A DNA stretch of 64,000 bases from Nocardia sp. NBC_01327 (GTDB taxonomy: Bacteria; Actinomycetota; Actinomycetes; Mycobacteriales; Mycobacteriaceae). Positions within the stretch are counted from its first letter, which is position 1. Each line of letters opens with the position of its first letter. The stretch is from the NCBI RefSeq assembly GCF_035958815.1, contig NZ_CP108383.1:8060001-8124000 (forward strand), given 5' to 3'. Of this stretch, positions 45,180 through 53,883 are shown piece after piece. The position numbers and the translations under genes are program-made. The notes below the pieces were generated by a model. It did not search any database. It was not told the DNA's origin and saw only the letters and a list, made by a program, of their open reading frames with translations.

Positions 45180-45872
45180 TCAGTGCAACCACAGATAACG
45201 CACCTGCGGTCGTCCGGTGCGACCGTAGTCCGTTCGCCGCTGCACCACGCCGTCTTCGGCGAGACGCTCCAGGTATCGCCACGCGGTAACCCGCGAAACG
45301 CCGACGACGCGCCCAGCCTCCCCCGCGGATACCCCCTCCGGCGCCGCGCGCACCGCGCGCGACACCTCCTCCATCGTCTGTGGCGCAATACCTTTCGGCG
45401 AGGTCGCCCGTTGATCCGGGGTGCGGAGCATGCCGAAGGCGCGGTCGATCTCCTGCTGCGAGATCGCCGCCTCACCCGCCGGCAGCGCCGCCCGATATTC
45501 GAGATAGCGCTCGAGCTTCTCGCGGAATGCCGAGAAGGTGAACGGCTTCAGCAGATACAGCACCACGCCGTGCGCGACGGCCGCGCGCACCATGGCGAGA
45601 TCGCGCGCGGAGGTGACGGCAATGACATCGGGGCGCGGGCGCAGTCCCGCTAAAGCGGCTGCGACCGCAAGACCGCTCATATCCGGTAAACCGATATCCA
45701 TCAGAACCAGATCGATGGACTCGTTATCACGCTGTGACGTTCCGGCGGCGGCGAGCGCGTCCCGCCCGGTGTGCGCGACGCCCGCCACCTCGAAACCGGG
45801 CAGTCGGTCCACGTAGGAGCGGTGCGCCTCGGCGATTGCCGGATCATCCTCCACGATCAGGACTCTGATCAC
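45180..45872 (-). CDS. Response regulator of the CitB/DcuR type
   Basis: A 230-residue regulator. The receiver domain has its phospho-acceptor at Asp59 in LVLMDIGLPDMSG. The DNA-binding part carries EGVSAGEAGRVVGVSRVTAW, then RYLERLAEDG, which is typical of CitB/DcuR regulators of carboxylate uptake. It lies six bases after the sensor kinase gene, and the transporter gene is divergent from that pair. It likely activates that transporter. Confidence 0.9.
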   Translation of the reverse strand: MIRVLIVEDDPAIAEAHRSYVDRLPGFEVAGVAHTGRDALAAAGTSQRDNESIDLVLMDIGLPDMSGLAVAAALAGLRPRPDVIAVTSARDLAMVRAAVAHGVVLYLLKPFTFSAFREKLERYLEYRAALPAGEAAISQQEIDRAFGMLRTPDQRATSPKGIAPQTMEEVSRAVRAAPEGVSAGEAGRVVGVSRVTAWRYLERLAEDGVVQRRTDYGRTGRPQVRYLWLH

Positions 45873-45878
45873 CGGTGC

Positions 45879-47504
45879 CTACCCATCGCCCGAACCCGCA
45901 TCCGCTCTCTCGTCCGGCCGCGCCGAGACCGGACACGGAAAGCGCACGATAACAGCCGCTTCGGGCTCCCGGCTCGCCCGCAGCTCCCCGCCGTACCGGG
46001 CCACCAGCCGCCGCACCAGCGCCAAACCCAGACCGTGATGGTCGGTCTTGGTGGAATAGCCACGCTCGGTCGCCCGGCTGAACAGCTCCTCGGACATGCC
46101 CGGACCACTGTCGGCCACCCGGACATACAGCTCGGCATCGTCGCGGCGGACGGTGACCTCCACCCACGCGTCCTCGTCCCGGCCGACCGCATCGAGCGCA
46201 TTGTCGACGAGATTGCCGAGCAGGGTGACCATTTCGTGCGCGGTGAGCGGATCGGTGGAGTCGAGCAGGGTGTCACCGGTGACCGTGAGCTCCACGCCGT
46301 ATTCGGCCGCATGCTCCACCTTGCCCAGCAGCAGCGCGACCACGGCCGGTTCGGCGACCGCACCGGTCAGCCGGTCGATGAGCGCCTGCGACAGTTCCAG
46401 CTCCGCGGTGGCGAAGGCGACCGCCTCCCGGGACCGGCCCAGCTCCACCATGGTGATCACGGCGTGCAGGCGATTGGCGGCCTCGTGCGCCTGAGCGCGC
46501 AGTGCGTCGGCGAAACCGCGCACCGAGTTCAATTCGCCCAGTACATCCCGTAATTCGGTGTGGTCGCGGAGAGTGAGCACGGTGCCCATCCGGCGACCGC
46601 CGTGTTCGACCAGATCCTGATTGACCACCAGCACCCGCTCCGGCGTCACATGCATCTCATCGCGCACCACCTCCGGCCCGAGCCGTTGCAATGAGATGGG
46701 CAGATCGGCCCGCAGCACCGGGCCGTCCGGCAGCCGCAGCAGCCGCCGCGCCTCGTCATTGACCACGTCGGCGCGCTCGCCCGATTTATCGAAGACCAGC
46801 AGGCCCTCGTGCACGGAGTGCAGCACGGCATCGTGATGCTCGTACAGCGTGCGCATTTCGGCGGGAGCCAGACCGAGGGTCTGCCGCAACAGCCTGCGGC
46901 GCAACAGCAGTGCGCCCAGCAGCGCCAGCACCAGTCCGGCGGCGGCCACCATCAGGATGGCCGGTAGCTGCGCGCGCACCTGAGCGCCGATGTGCACGCG
47001 GGTGATGCCCGCCGAGACCAGCGCGACAATGCGGCCGTCGCCGTCCCGGACCGGGGTCACCGAGCGAATGGACGGACCCAGTGTTCCGGCGAAGGTCTCG
47101 GTGAAGGTCTCCCCCGCCAGCGCGCGATCGATGGTGCCGCTGAACGGTTTTCCGATGCGGTCCGGATCGGTATGCGTATAGCGGGTGCGGTCGGGAGCCA
47201 TGACGACGATGAAATCGACGCCGGTGCTCTGCCGAATGCTCTCGGTCACCGGTTGCAGCAGCGCCGTCGGATCGGGACTGCGCACCGCGGTCAAGGTCGC
47301 GGGCGACCGGGCGACCGCCACCGCGATATCGATGACCTGCGCCCGGGTGGCGTCGTCCTGGGCATGCCGGGTCTGCAGCACCACCAGCGCGGTGCCGACC
47401 CCGATGACCACCGCCAGCACCGCCAATTGCACGGCGAACACCTGCCCGGCGACCGAGCGCCCGCGCCGGATCCGCGCCCCGCGCTCCGTTCTCCGACCGA
47501 TCAC
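45879..47504 (-). CDS. CitA/DcuS-type sensor histidine kinase
   Basis: A 541-residue membrane kinase. One helix near residue 30, a periplasmic PAS-type (sCache) domain of about 130 residues, and a second helix near residue 185 (ILMVAAAGLVLALLGALLL) are followed by a cytosolic PAS domain. The kinase core has AHEAANRLHAVITMVELGR as H-box and NLVDNALDAVG plus DSGPGMSEEL. CitA/DcuS kinases sense citrate or C4-dicarboxylates. GTG 47504 has GGAGG four bases upstream. Confidence 0.9.
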   Translation of the reverse strand: MIGRRTERGARIRRGRSVAGQVFAVQLAVLAVVIGVGTALVVLQTRHAQDDATRAQVIDIAVAVARSPATLTAVRSPDPTALLQPVTESIRQSTGVDFIVVMAPDRTRYTHTDPDRIGKPFSGTIDRALAGETFTETFAGTLGPSIRSVTPVRDGDGRIVALVSAGITRVHIGAQVRAQLPAILMVAAAGLVLALLGALLLRRRLLRQTLGLAPAEMRTLYEHHDAVLHSVHEGLLVFDKSGERADVVNDEARRLLRLPDGPVLRADLPISLQRLGPEVVRDEMHVTPERVLVVNQDLVEHGGRRMGTVLTLRDHTELRDVLGELNSVRGFADALRAQAHEAANRLHAVITMVELGRSREAVAFATAELELSQALIDRLTGAVAEPAVVALLLGKVEHAAEYGVELTVTGDTLLDSTDPLTAHEMVTLLGNLVDNALDAVGRDEDAWVEVTVRRDDAELYVRVADSGPGMSEELFSRATERGYSTKTDHHGLGLALVRRLVARYGGELRASREPEAAVIVRFPCPVSARPDERADAGSGDG

Positions 47505-47539
47505 TGCGCCTCCGTGCCGTGAACAAAACTTACGCAACA

Positions 47540-47587
47540 GTGACCGGCGTCACTGCCTCGGTCAATCATTCTTCACACACCGGTGTG
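47540..47587. promoter_or_regulatory. Palindromes in the kinase/transporter divergent promoter
   Basis: GTGAC-CGGC-GTCAC (47540-47553) and CACACCGGTGTG (47576-47587) lie between the sensor kinase and the dicarboxylate transporter genes. They are candidate binding sites of the adjacent response regulator. Confidence 0.4.
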
Positions 47588-47658
47588 AGGGGGCGCACAC
47601 CAGCCGACCGTCATTCAGCGGAGATGCGGCGGCAGCGAAGACGAGGGACACGACAGCC

Positions 47659-49098
47659 ATGAGCACTGCACTATCACCGGGCCATCCGGCCCCACCGAGC
47701 GATACACCGGCGGCCTCCCGCCGCGACCGCACCCACTGGTTGTATCTGGCCGTCATCCTGGCGGTGCTGGCCGGCATTCTGGTCGGCTGGCTCGCACCGG
47801 GTTTCGGCAAATCGGTGGGCGAGCTCGGCACCCTGTTCGTGAATCTGATCAAGATGATGATCTCGCCGGTCATCTTCTGCACCATCGTGCTCGGCATCGG
47901 ATCGGTGCGGGCGGCGGCGCGGGTCGGCAAGATCGGCGGCATGGCCATCGGGTACTTCCTGATCATGTCGACGGTGGCCCTGGCCATCGGCCTGGTGGTC
48001 GGCAATCTGCTGCATCCGGGCAGCGGGCTCGATATCGCCGCGCACGCCAAGGAGTCCGTCCAGTACGCGAAGGATGCGCAAAGTGCCGGTGGCACCTGGA
48101 CTTTCGTCAAGGACATCGTCCCGACCACGCTGGTCTCCTCGCTCACGGGCGGCAAGGTGCTGCAGACGCTGTTCGTGGCACTGCTGGTCGGCTTCGGCAT
48201 CCAGGCCATGGGCAGCACCGGTGAACCCCTGCTGCGCGGTGTGGCACTGCTGCAGAAGCTGGTGTTCCGCATCCTGACCATGATCCTGTGGCTGGCGCCG
48301 GTCGGCGCGTTCGGCGCCATCGCGAATGTGGTGGCGCGCACCGGACTCGACGCGGTGAAGCAGCTGGCACTGCTCATGGTGGCGTTCTATCTCACCTGCG
48401 CGGTCTTCGTCTTCGGCATCCTCGGCGTGCTGCTGCGCACGGTCGCCGGAGTGTCCATCTTCAAGCTGGTGCGCTATCTGGCCCGCGAATACCTGTTGAT
48501 CGTGGCCACCTCGTCGTCGGAATCCGCACTGCCGCGGCTCATCGCCAAGATGGAGCATCTGGGCGTGGAGCGCACCACGGTGGGAGTTGTTGTGCCGACC
48601 GGATATTCGTTCAATCTGGACGGCACCGCCATCTACCTGACCATGGCCACCCTGTTCGTCGCGGACGCCATGCACAAACCGCTGTCCTGGACCGAACAGC
48701 TGGGTCTGCTGGTCTTCATGATCGTGGCGTCCAAGGGTGCGGCCGGTGTCACCGGTGCGGGCCTGGCCACGCTCGCCGGCGGGCTGCAGAGCCATCGCCC
48801 CGAACTGCTCGACGGCGTCGGCCTGATCGTCGGCATCGACCGCTTCATGTCGGAAGCCCGTGCGGTGACCAACTTCTCGGGCAATGCGGTGGCCACGGTG
48901 CTCATCGGGACGTGGACGAAAACCATCGAACCGGACCGGATGCGCGCCGTGCTGGACCGGCAGCTGCCGTTCGACGAAACCGCCATGGTGGAGGACCATC
49001 CGGCGGGAACCGAAGACGCCGCACCCGCCGCGAACCCGGCCGCCACACCGGCCGAGAACCCCGCCGTACCGGTCGAGAAAACCCCTATTCCGGTCTGA
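47659..49098 (+). CDS. dctA: Dicarboxylate/amino acid:cation symporter (DctA/GltP family)
   Basis: A 479-residue membrane transporter. The family signatures are MMISPVIFCTIVLGIGS, the TSSSESALPRLI serine-rich loop, PTGYSFNLDGTAIYLTMA and GAAGVTGAG, all in order. It imports succinate, fumarate, malate or an acidic amino acid together with cations. The C-terminal 40 residues are Pro/Ala/Glu-rich and probably disordered. The divergent sensor/regulator pair beside it favours C4-dicarboxylates. ATG 47659 has GAGGGA 11 bases upstream. Confidence 0.92.
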   Translation: MSTALSPGHPAPPSDTPAASRRDRTHWLYLAVILAVLAGILVGWLAPGFGKSVGELGTLFVNLIKMMISPVIFCTIVLGIGSVRAAARVGKIGGMAIGYFLIMSTVALAIGLVVGNLLHPGSGLDIAAHAKESVQYAKDAQSAGGTWTFVKDIVPTTLVSSLTGGKVLQTLFVALLVGFGIQAMGSTGEPLLRGVALLQKLVFRILTMILWLAPVGAFGAIANVVARTGLDAVKQLALLMVAFYLTCAVFVFGILGVLLRTVAGVSIFKLVRYLAREYLLIVATSSSESALPRLIAKMEHLGVERTTVGVVVPTGYSFNLDGTAIYLTMATLFVADAMHKPLSWTEQLGLLVFMIVASKGAAGVTGAGLATLAGGLQSHRPELLDGVGLIVGIDRFMSEARAVTNFSGNAVATVLIGTWTKTIEPDRMRAVLDRQLPFDETAMVEDHPAGTEDAAPAANPAATPAENPAVPVEKTPIPV

Positions 49099-49111
49099 GC
49101 CAACCGAATCC

Positions 49112-49152
49112 GGACCCGCTGCCGCGTAATGCCCTTGCGCCGCAGCGGGTCC
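49112..49152 (+). terminator. Hairpin terminator of the transporter gene
   Basis: GGACCCGCTGC pairs with GCAGCGGGTCC, 13 bases past the dctA stop. Confidence 0.65.
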
Positions 49153-49160
49153 GCTGCTGT

Positions 49161-49178
49161 CGGCGCGGTACCGCGCCG
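49161..49178 (-). terminator. Palindromic hairpin after ribH
   Basis: CGGCGCGGTACCGCGCCG is a perfect palindrome, seven bases beyond the ribH stop. The motif GTACCGCGCCGATGC is repeated inside the end of ribH. Confidence 0.5.
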
Positions 49179-49185
49179 ATGCCGG

Positions 49186-49644
49186 TCAGCGCAGTACCGC
49201 GCCGATGCTCAGCGTGGCGGCAATGGCATTGGCCAGCTCCGCGCCCTTCACCTCGAAGTGACGGGAGTAGTAGGTCAGATGCTCGGCGTGCTCGTGGAAG
49301 TGGTGCGGGGTGAGCACCGCGGAGAACACCGGCACATCGGTGTCGAGCTGCACCCGCATGAGCGCGTCCACCACCGTCGAGGCCACGAAGTCGTGGCGGT
49401 AGATGCCGCCGTCGACCACCAGCGCGCAGGCGGCGATCGCGGCGTACTCGCCGCCGGCCGCCAAACGCTTGGCCTGCAAGGGGATTTCGAAGGCGCCGGG
49501 CACTTCGATCACATCGACATCCGGGTAGCCGTGCTCGGCGAGACCGGCGCGGCAGGCCTGCACCGACTTGTTCACGATCTCCGCGTGCCAGCGCGCGGCG
49601 ACCACGGCGATCCGGCCCGCCGCCGAATTCTGAATGGGTGACAT
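49186..49644 (-). CDS. ribH: 6,7-dimethyl-8-ribityllumazine synthase, type II-like
   Basis: A 152-residue lumazine synthase, the penultimate step of riboflavin synthesis. Its sequence follows the type II (RibH2) enzymes of Brucella and Mesorhizobium: AVVAARWHAEIV, VPGAFEIPLQAK, DGGIYRHDFVAS (His84 catalytic), and SAVLTPHHFHEHAEH. Type I enzymes have GATPHFDYV and differ in these loops. RibH2 enzymes form decamers rather than 60-mers. No other rib gene is beside it. AGGAG lies seven bases before ATG 49644, and an FMN riboswitch precedes it. Confidence 0.93.
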   Translation of the reverse strand: MSPIQNSAAGRIAVVAARWHAEIVNKSVQACRAGLAEHGYPDVDVIEVPGAFEIPLQAKRLAAGGEYAAIAACALVVDGGIYRHDFVASTVVDALMRVQLDTDVPVFSAVLTPHHFHEHAEHLTYYSRHFEVKGAELANAIAATLSIGAVLR

Positions 49645-49726
49645 GACTATCTCCTGTTCGCGTTGTCACCCAGGGCATGACGACGCGAACGCGCCGACCC
49701 GCGAGAGCGGAGCGGCGGAACCGTCG

Positions 49727-49884
49727 CGTTCTCTTTCATCCGGACTGTGACCGTCGGCTCCGGATTCACACCGGATCTGCTGACCCGAGCGGTTGTGAAC
49801 CGCTCGGCGCTCGCGGGCTCGTGCGTACCGGATAGGCCGGACGCCATGACCGCCGGTGGGGATTTCCACCCCGCCCTGAGAACG
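49727..49884 (-). ncRNA. FMN riboswitch (RFN element) controlling ribH
   Basis: The minus strand carries the whole RFN pattern: TCAGGGCGGGGTGGAAATCC, CCCACCGGCGGTCATGG, AGCCCGCGAGCG, GGTCAGCAGATCCGGTG, GAATCCGGAGCCGACGGTC and AGTCCGGATGAAAGAG. Between it and ribH is a hairpin, GTTCGCGTCGTC with GACAACGCGAAC (49692-49658), directly before the ribosome-binding site, which may be part of the switch. Binding of FMN should reduce ribH expression. Confidence 0.95.
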
Positions 49885-49897
49885 TCTTACGAATCGG

Positions 49898-49927
49898 ACT
49901 CTAGGCGCTCGGCGGGGTGGAAATCAA
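49898..49927 (-). promoter_or_regulatory. Promoter of the FMN riboswitch-ribH transcript
   Basis: TTGATT (49927-49922), 18 bases, then TAGAGT (49903-49898), with the riboswitch starting about 14 bases later. It fits a SigA-type promoter. Confidence 0.6.
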
Positions 49928-49966
49928 TGTGAGCCTGCCCCGATATCCGGTGACCGGTCACCGCCG

Positions 49967-50485
49967 TCAGCGCAGCAGGACGTCCGCGTCGGCGGGCAAT
50001 CCGTCCACCGGCCACCAGCGCAGATCGGTGGATTCCGAACTACGCACGGGCACCGCGTCTTTCGGCGCAGTGATCTTGAACAGCAGATCCAGGTGCCGGG
50101 TCGGGACGCCGAGCGAACAGGTGATCGGATGCGCCTGCGCGCCGTACAGCCCGGGCTCGAGGGTCAGGTCCGCGATCCCGGATTCCTCGGTGGCCTCCCG
50201 GAATGCCGCCGCCGCCACCGACTCGTCGGACTCCTCGCAGTGCCCGCCCAGCTGAATCCAGCGCCCCACCCGCGGATGCAGCGTCAGCAGCACCTCGGAC
50301 CCGTCGTGTGAGAGCACCACGGCCGAGGCGGTGATATGCCCCGGCGCGTGCTCACGCAGGCACCCGCGCGGCGCGGACCCCAGGAACGCGAGCATGGCCT
50401 CCCGCAGCGACTGATCCGGACCCGCTGCCGGAGACCAGGTTTCGAGCAACTCGAGTGCCGACGCGTGCAATGACTCCGCGCTCAC
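49967..50485 (-). CDS. NUDIX hydrolase
   Basis: A 172-residue NUDIX enzyme. The box GHCEESDESVAAAAFREATE, continuing ESGI, fits G-x5-E-x7-REUxEExGU exactly. Such enzymes hydrolyse nucleoside diphosphate-linked compounds; the substrate is not evident. GTG 50485 was chosen because GGGAGG lies nine bases upstream. It follows fbiB in the same direction, 133 bases apart, and may be in the same transcript. Confidence 0.88.
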   Translation of the reverse strand: MSAESLHASALELLETWSPAAGPDQSLREAMLAFLGSAPRGCLREHAPGHITASAVVLSHDGSEVLLTLHPRVGRWIQLGGHCEESDESVAAAAFREATEESGIADLTLEPGLYGAQAHPITCSLGVPTRHLDLLFKITAPKDAVPVRSSESTDLRWWPVDGLPADADVLLR

Positions 50486-50618
50486 CAGCACCCTCCCGCT
50501 GCCGTACACCCGGCCACCGCACCCCGCGCAGCGGTTGTTCTGTGTGCAGCCGTGGCATTTCGGCCTGCCGCGGTGCCGCAAGCGGGCCGGCCGACGAGGC
50601 CGCGGGACATCACAGGGT

Positions 50619-52046
50619 TCACAGCTCCACCAGCCCGACTCCCGGCTCGCGGGGTTCGCGGGGCGCGAGCGGCTCCAGCGGGTGGCCGATCGCTATGGCT
50701 CCCAAGGGATTCCAGTCCTGCGGCAGGCCGAGCACCTCGCGGGTGATCTCGGGGGCGAAGATGGTGGAGCCGATCCAGCAGCTGCCCACGCCCTTGGTGG
50801 CGAGCGAGACCAGCAGGCCCTGCACGGCCGCACCCACCGCGACATTGAACATGGTGGATTCATTGGCGCGGCGGCGCGCGTCCGGATAGTCGTGTGCGCC
50901 GTCGGGCACGCAGAACGGGATGATCACCTCGGGTGCGTCGAACAGGATGCGGCCGCGGCCGACCCGCTTGTCCGCACGCTCCTGCGACAGACCGTCGGCG
51001 GACAGATCCGCATGCCACTTCTCGGCCATGGCCTCGAGCAGCTGATCCCGCAGGCCGCGCTTGCGCAACCAGACGAACCGGACCGGACGGGTGTGATGCG
51101 GGGCCGGCGCGGTCAGCGCCTCGCCCACGGCGGCCCGGATGAGGTCGGGATCGACCGGGGTTTCCGCGAATTGGCGCACCGAGCGGCGCATCAGCAGCGC
51201 CTGACCGCGGCCGAGTTCGATGGCCTCCTCGGTGCCCAGCCAGAACAGATCGTCGACCCCGCGGCGCGGCAGATCCGCCGCGGAGGACCCGTCGTCGGCG
51301 TAGTCGAGCCCGCGCACCACCGCGACCGGCACCGCACCGAGCTTGCCCTTCACCAGATCCGCGGCGGCCGCCAGTTCATCGGCGATCGCCACGAGGGTGA
51401 CGTGCAGTTCATTGCCCTGCCGGTCGATCGCGCCGTCGTAATCGTGCAGCACCCGCAGCCCGGAAGCGCCGATGGCCGCATCGATCTGGCCATTGCGCCA
51501 GGCGCGCCCCATGGTGTCGGTGATGACCACGGCCACCCGCACGCCCAGGCGTTCGGCCAGGGCGGCGCGCAGGGCCTTCGCACTGGCATCGGGATCGACC
51601 GGCAGCAGCACCAATTCGCCCTGCTCGACATTCGACCCGTCCACCCCGGAGGCGGCCTGCACGATGCCCAGCCGGCTCTCGGTGATGAGGGTGCGGTTCT
51701 TGCGCGCCAGCACCCGCACGGCCTCCTGCAGCACCAGCTCGCGCCGGGCCGCGTCCCGCGCGTCGGGATCGGCCGGGGCCGCGACGATGCGCCCCTCCAC
51801 CTTGGACACGATCTTGCTGGTCACCACCAGCACATCACCGTCCTGCAGCCAGGGGGCCTGTGCCGCAATATGTTCGGCGATATCGTCGCCGGGCCGGAAT
51901 TCCGGCAGACCGAGGATCGGCCGAATGCTCAGCTCGCCGCCCGAGGCGTGATCGGGCCGCACTACCTGATCAGGCAGCGCTACCTCAGGCCGCGCTACCT
52001 CGGGCAGTGCTACCTCGGGCAGCGAGGCGTTCGGTTCGGTACTCAC
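50619..52046 (-). CDS. fbiB: FbiB, bifunctional coenzyme F420 synthesis protein
   Basis: A 475-residue two-domain enzyme. The N-terminal CofE part (GLPEFRPGDDIAEHI; DVLVVTSKIVSKVEGR; TDTMGRAWRNGQID) adds glutamates to F420-0. The C-terminal nitroreductase-fold part (RRSVRQFAETPVD; GVGSCWIGSTIFAP) reduces dehydro-F420-0 with FMN. The first 35 residues form a small repeat (LPEVALPEVARPEVALP). GTG 52046 has GGGAG seven bases upstream. It lies 17 bases after fbiA. Confidence 0.95.
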   Translation of the reverse strand: MSTEPNASLPEVALPEVARPEVALPDQVVRPDHASGGELSIRPILGLPEFRPGDDIAEHIAAQAPWLQDGDVLVVTSKIVSKVEGRIVAAPADPDARDAARRELVLQEAVRVLARKNRTLITESRLGIVQAASGVDGSNVEQGELVLLPVDPDASAKALRAALAERLGVRVAVVITDTMGRAWRNGQIDAAIGASGLRVLHDYDGAIDRQGNELHVTLVAIADELAAAADLVKGKLGAVPVAVVRGLDYADDGSSAADLPRRGVDDLFWLGTEEAIELGRGQALLMRRSVRQFAETPVDPDLIRAAVGEALTAPAPHHTRPVRFVWLRKRGLRDQLLEAMAEKWHADLSADGLSQERADKRVGRGRILFDAPEVIIPFCVPDGAHDYPDARRRANESTMFNVAVGAAVQGLLVSLATKGVGSCWIGSTIFAPEITREVLGLPQDWNPLGAIAIGHPLEPLAPREPREPGVGLVEL

Positions 52047-52063
52047 GAATTCACTCCCAGCAC

Positions 52064-53062
52064 TCAAGGTTTCACGCCGGCGATGTCCAGGGCCTCCCGC
52101 ACCATTTCGGCGGTGGCGGCGGGATCGGACATGAGCAGCGGCACACTGCGGACCTCGACGCCGGGGACGTCGGCGGTATCGGTGCTGTGCACCAGCCACC
52201 CGTCCAGAATGCCGGTGGCACTGCGCGCGCCGTAGTAGTTGCCGACCGCTTCGGCGGTGGTCTCCACGCCGATGACGGAGAGGCATTCATCGGCCATGCC
52301 GCGCAACGGCTTTCCACCGACCACCGGGGACAGGCCGATCACCCTGGCATCGGTGGTGCGCAGCGCACTGCGAATTCCGGGCACCGCGAGGATGGAACCG
52401 ACGCTCACAACGGGGTTCGAAGGAGCCAGCAGAACGGCGTCCGCGGCCGCTATGATTTCGGTCACACCGGGGGCGGGTTTTGCTTGGTCTGCCCCAATAG
52501 TCACGAATCCATGGGTCTCAACGTTCGCCCGGTAGCGCACCCACCACTCTTGGAAATGGATCGCGCGACGTTCGCCAGGGTTCTCCGGGTCCGCGATAAC
52601 GACGTGTGTTTCAGACCTGTCGTCGGTGGCGGGCAGCAGCTTCACACCCGGCTGCCACCGGTTGCAGAGGGCCTCGGTCACCGCCGAAAGGGGGTAACCC
52701 TGACGCAACATTTCGGTGCGAATGAGGTGGGTGGCGATATCGCGATCACCCAGGCCGAACCAATCGGGCTGAGCGTTGTATTTCGCCAGCTCCTCCTTGG
52801 CGTTCCAGGTCTCGTTCGCATGGCCCCAGCCGCGTTCAGTATCGATGCCGCCACCCAGCGTGTACATGCAGGTGTCCAAATCCGGGCAGATCCGTAGGCC
52901 GTGCATCCAGACGTCGTCGCCGACGTTCACAATCGCCGTTACTTCGGCGCCGGGGACCAGTTCTCGCACGCCCTGCAGGAACCGCGCGCCGCCCACTCCG
53001 CCGACCAATACCGCGATCCGCAGACCGGTGCCGGGGGCGGTGTCCGCTTGTTCTCGAGTCAC
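52064..53062 (-). CDS. fbiA: FbiA, phosphoenolpyruvyl/2-phospholactate transferase for F420
   Basis: A 332-residue CofD/FbiA enzyme that joins Fo with the PEP-derived group to form dehydro-F420-0. The nucleotide loop VLVGGVGGARFLQGV, NVGDDVWMHGLRICPDLDTC and LAPSNPVVSVGSIL are hallmarks. GTG 53062 gives about 14 residues before the conserved core. A TAGGCT box closely upstream suggests a near-leaderless message. The Fo synthase gene fbiC is not in this window. Confidence 0.94.
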   Translation of the reverse strand: MTREQADTAPGTGLRIAVLVGGVGGARFLQGVRELVPGAEVTAIVNVGDDVWMHGLRICPDLDTCMYTLGGGIDTERGWGHANETWNAKEELAKYNAQPDWFGLGDRDIATHLIRTEMLRQGYPLSAVTEALCNRWQPGVKLLPATDDRSETHVVIADPENPGERRAIHFQEWWVRYRANVETHGFVTIGADQAKPAPGVTEIIAAADAVLLAPSNPVVSVGSILAVPGIRSALRTTDARVIGLSPVVGGKPLRGMADECLSVIGVETTAEAVGNYYGARSATGILDGWLVHSTDTADVPGVEVRSVPLLMSDPAATAEMVREALDIAGVKP

Positions 53063-53529
53063 ATCCGCACAGCCTATGCGTTTCGGGTGCGAATTTGCCT
53101 CACTAGATATTTGCTGTGAATTTGCTGTTTGATCTGCGGATACCTTGCCGAAGCGGGTCGCAGATGGTAACGGAATAGCTTCGGCAGCTTGACCACCACC
53201 GCGCCCGGCGTGTCTAATCACAGGCATGTCATTCCGGGTCCGCGCGAGAGCTCAAGGCGCGGACGGCTTTTCGAACATGCGTTCGTATCATCGGAGTGGC
53301 GAACAGCTCGGGGATGGCCGCGGGACTACGTCGCGGTGTTGGGCCGTCGGTGGGATCGGTTCCGACGGATTAATCATTCTGCGCTAACACACAGTGAGGA
53401 GGCGGAGCGATGGCCGATGAGCTGGCCCCGTCGAATTTTCCAGGCGGTGTATCGCAAACCGATTCCACAGCTGGCGCAGCTCCTGATTTCTGCGCCGACA
53501 CATGGAACGGACTCGAGGGGGGTGAACCG
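53063..53529. other. Long divergent leader region between fbiA and whiB2
   Basis: 467 bases with no gene. It holds a LexA-like box at 53271-53286 and a TATCAT -10 hexamer at 53285-53290, so the whiB2 leader could be about 230 bases long. A strong AAGGAGG-like site (GAGGAGG, 53396-53402) precedes an in-frame ATG at 53410, but codon third positions are not G/C-rich until after 53530. Confidence 0.5.
53271..53286 (+). promoter_or_regulatory. Candidate LexA (SOS) box in front of whiB2
   Basis: TCGAACATGCGTTCGT matches the actinobacterial SOS box TCGAAC-N4-GTTCGA in all but the last base. It overlaps a TATCAT hexamer (53285-53290) that could be the -10 box. Confidence 0.45.
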
Positions 53530-53883
53530 ATGACGATACGGCCGGGGGGCGGTCAGTGGGCGCGGGCGCAATATCAGCCCGAACCACCACGCCTGAGCCT
53601 GATCGTCACGGGCACTGATGAAGCGTTCGACAGTTTTTCACGCGGCGGTCGCGCGATGACCGAAGCCGAGCAGTGGCAAGAACGGGCGCTCTGCGCTCAG
53701 ACCGATCCGGAGGCGTTCTTCCCCGAGAAGGGCGGCTCCACCCGTGAGGCCAAGCGCATCTGCATGGGCTGTGAAGTCCGCGACGAATGCCTCGACTACG
53801 CCCTCGCCAACGATGAGCGCTTCGGCATCTGGGGCGGCCTCAGCGAACGTGAGCGCCGTCGCCTGAAGCGCGGCATAATTTAA
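53530..53883 (+). CDS. whiB2: WhiB2 (WhmD), iron-sulfur regulator of septation
   Basis: A WhiB protein whose last 85 residues are nearly identical to M. tuberculosis WhiB2: ALCAQTDPEAFFPEKGGS, CMGCEVRDEC, FGIWGGLSERERRRLKRG. Four cysteines bind a [4Fe-4S] cluster. It is needed for cell division. The start is uncertain: ATG 53530 (117 residues, GGGGGG seven bases upstream) is used; ATG 53410 has a better ribosome-binding site but poorer coding bias, and ATG 53656 would give the minimal protein. Confidence 0.93.
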   Translation: MTIRPGGGQWARAQYQPEPPRLSLIVTGTDEAFDSFSRGGRAMTEAEQWQERALCAQTDPEAFFPEKGGSTREAKRICMGCEVRDECLDYALANDERFGIWGGLSERERRRLKRGII

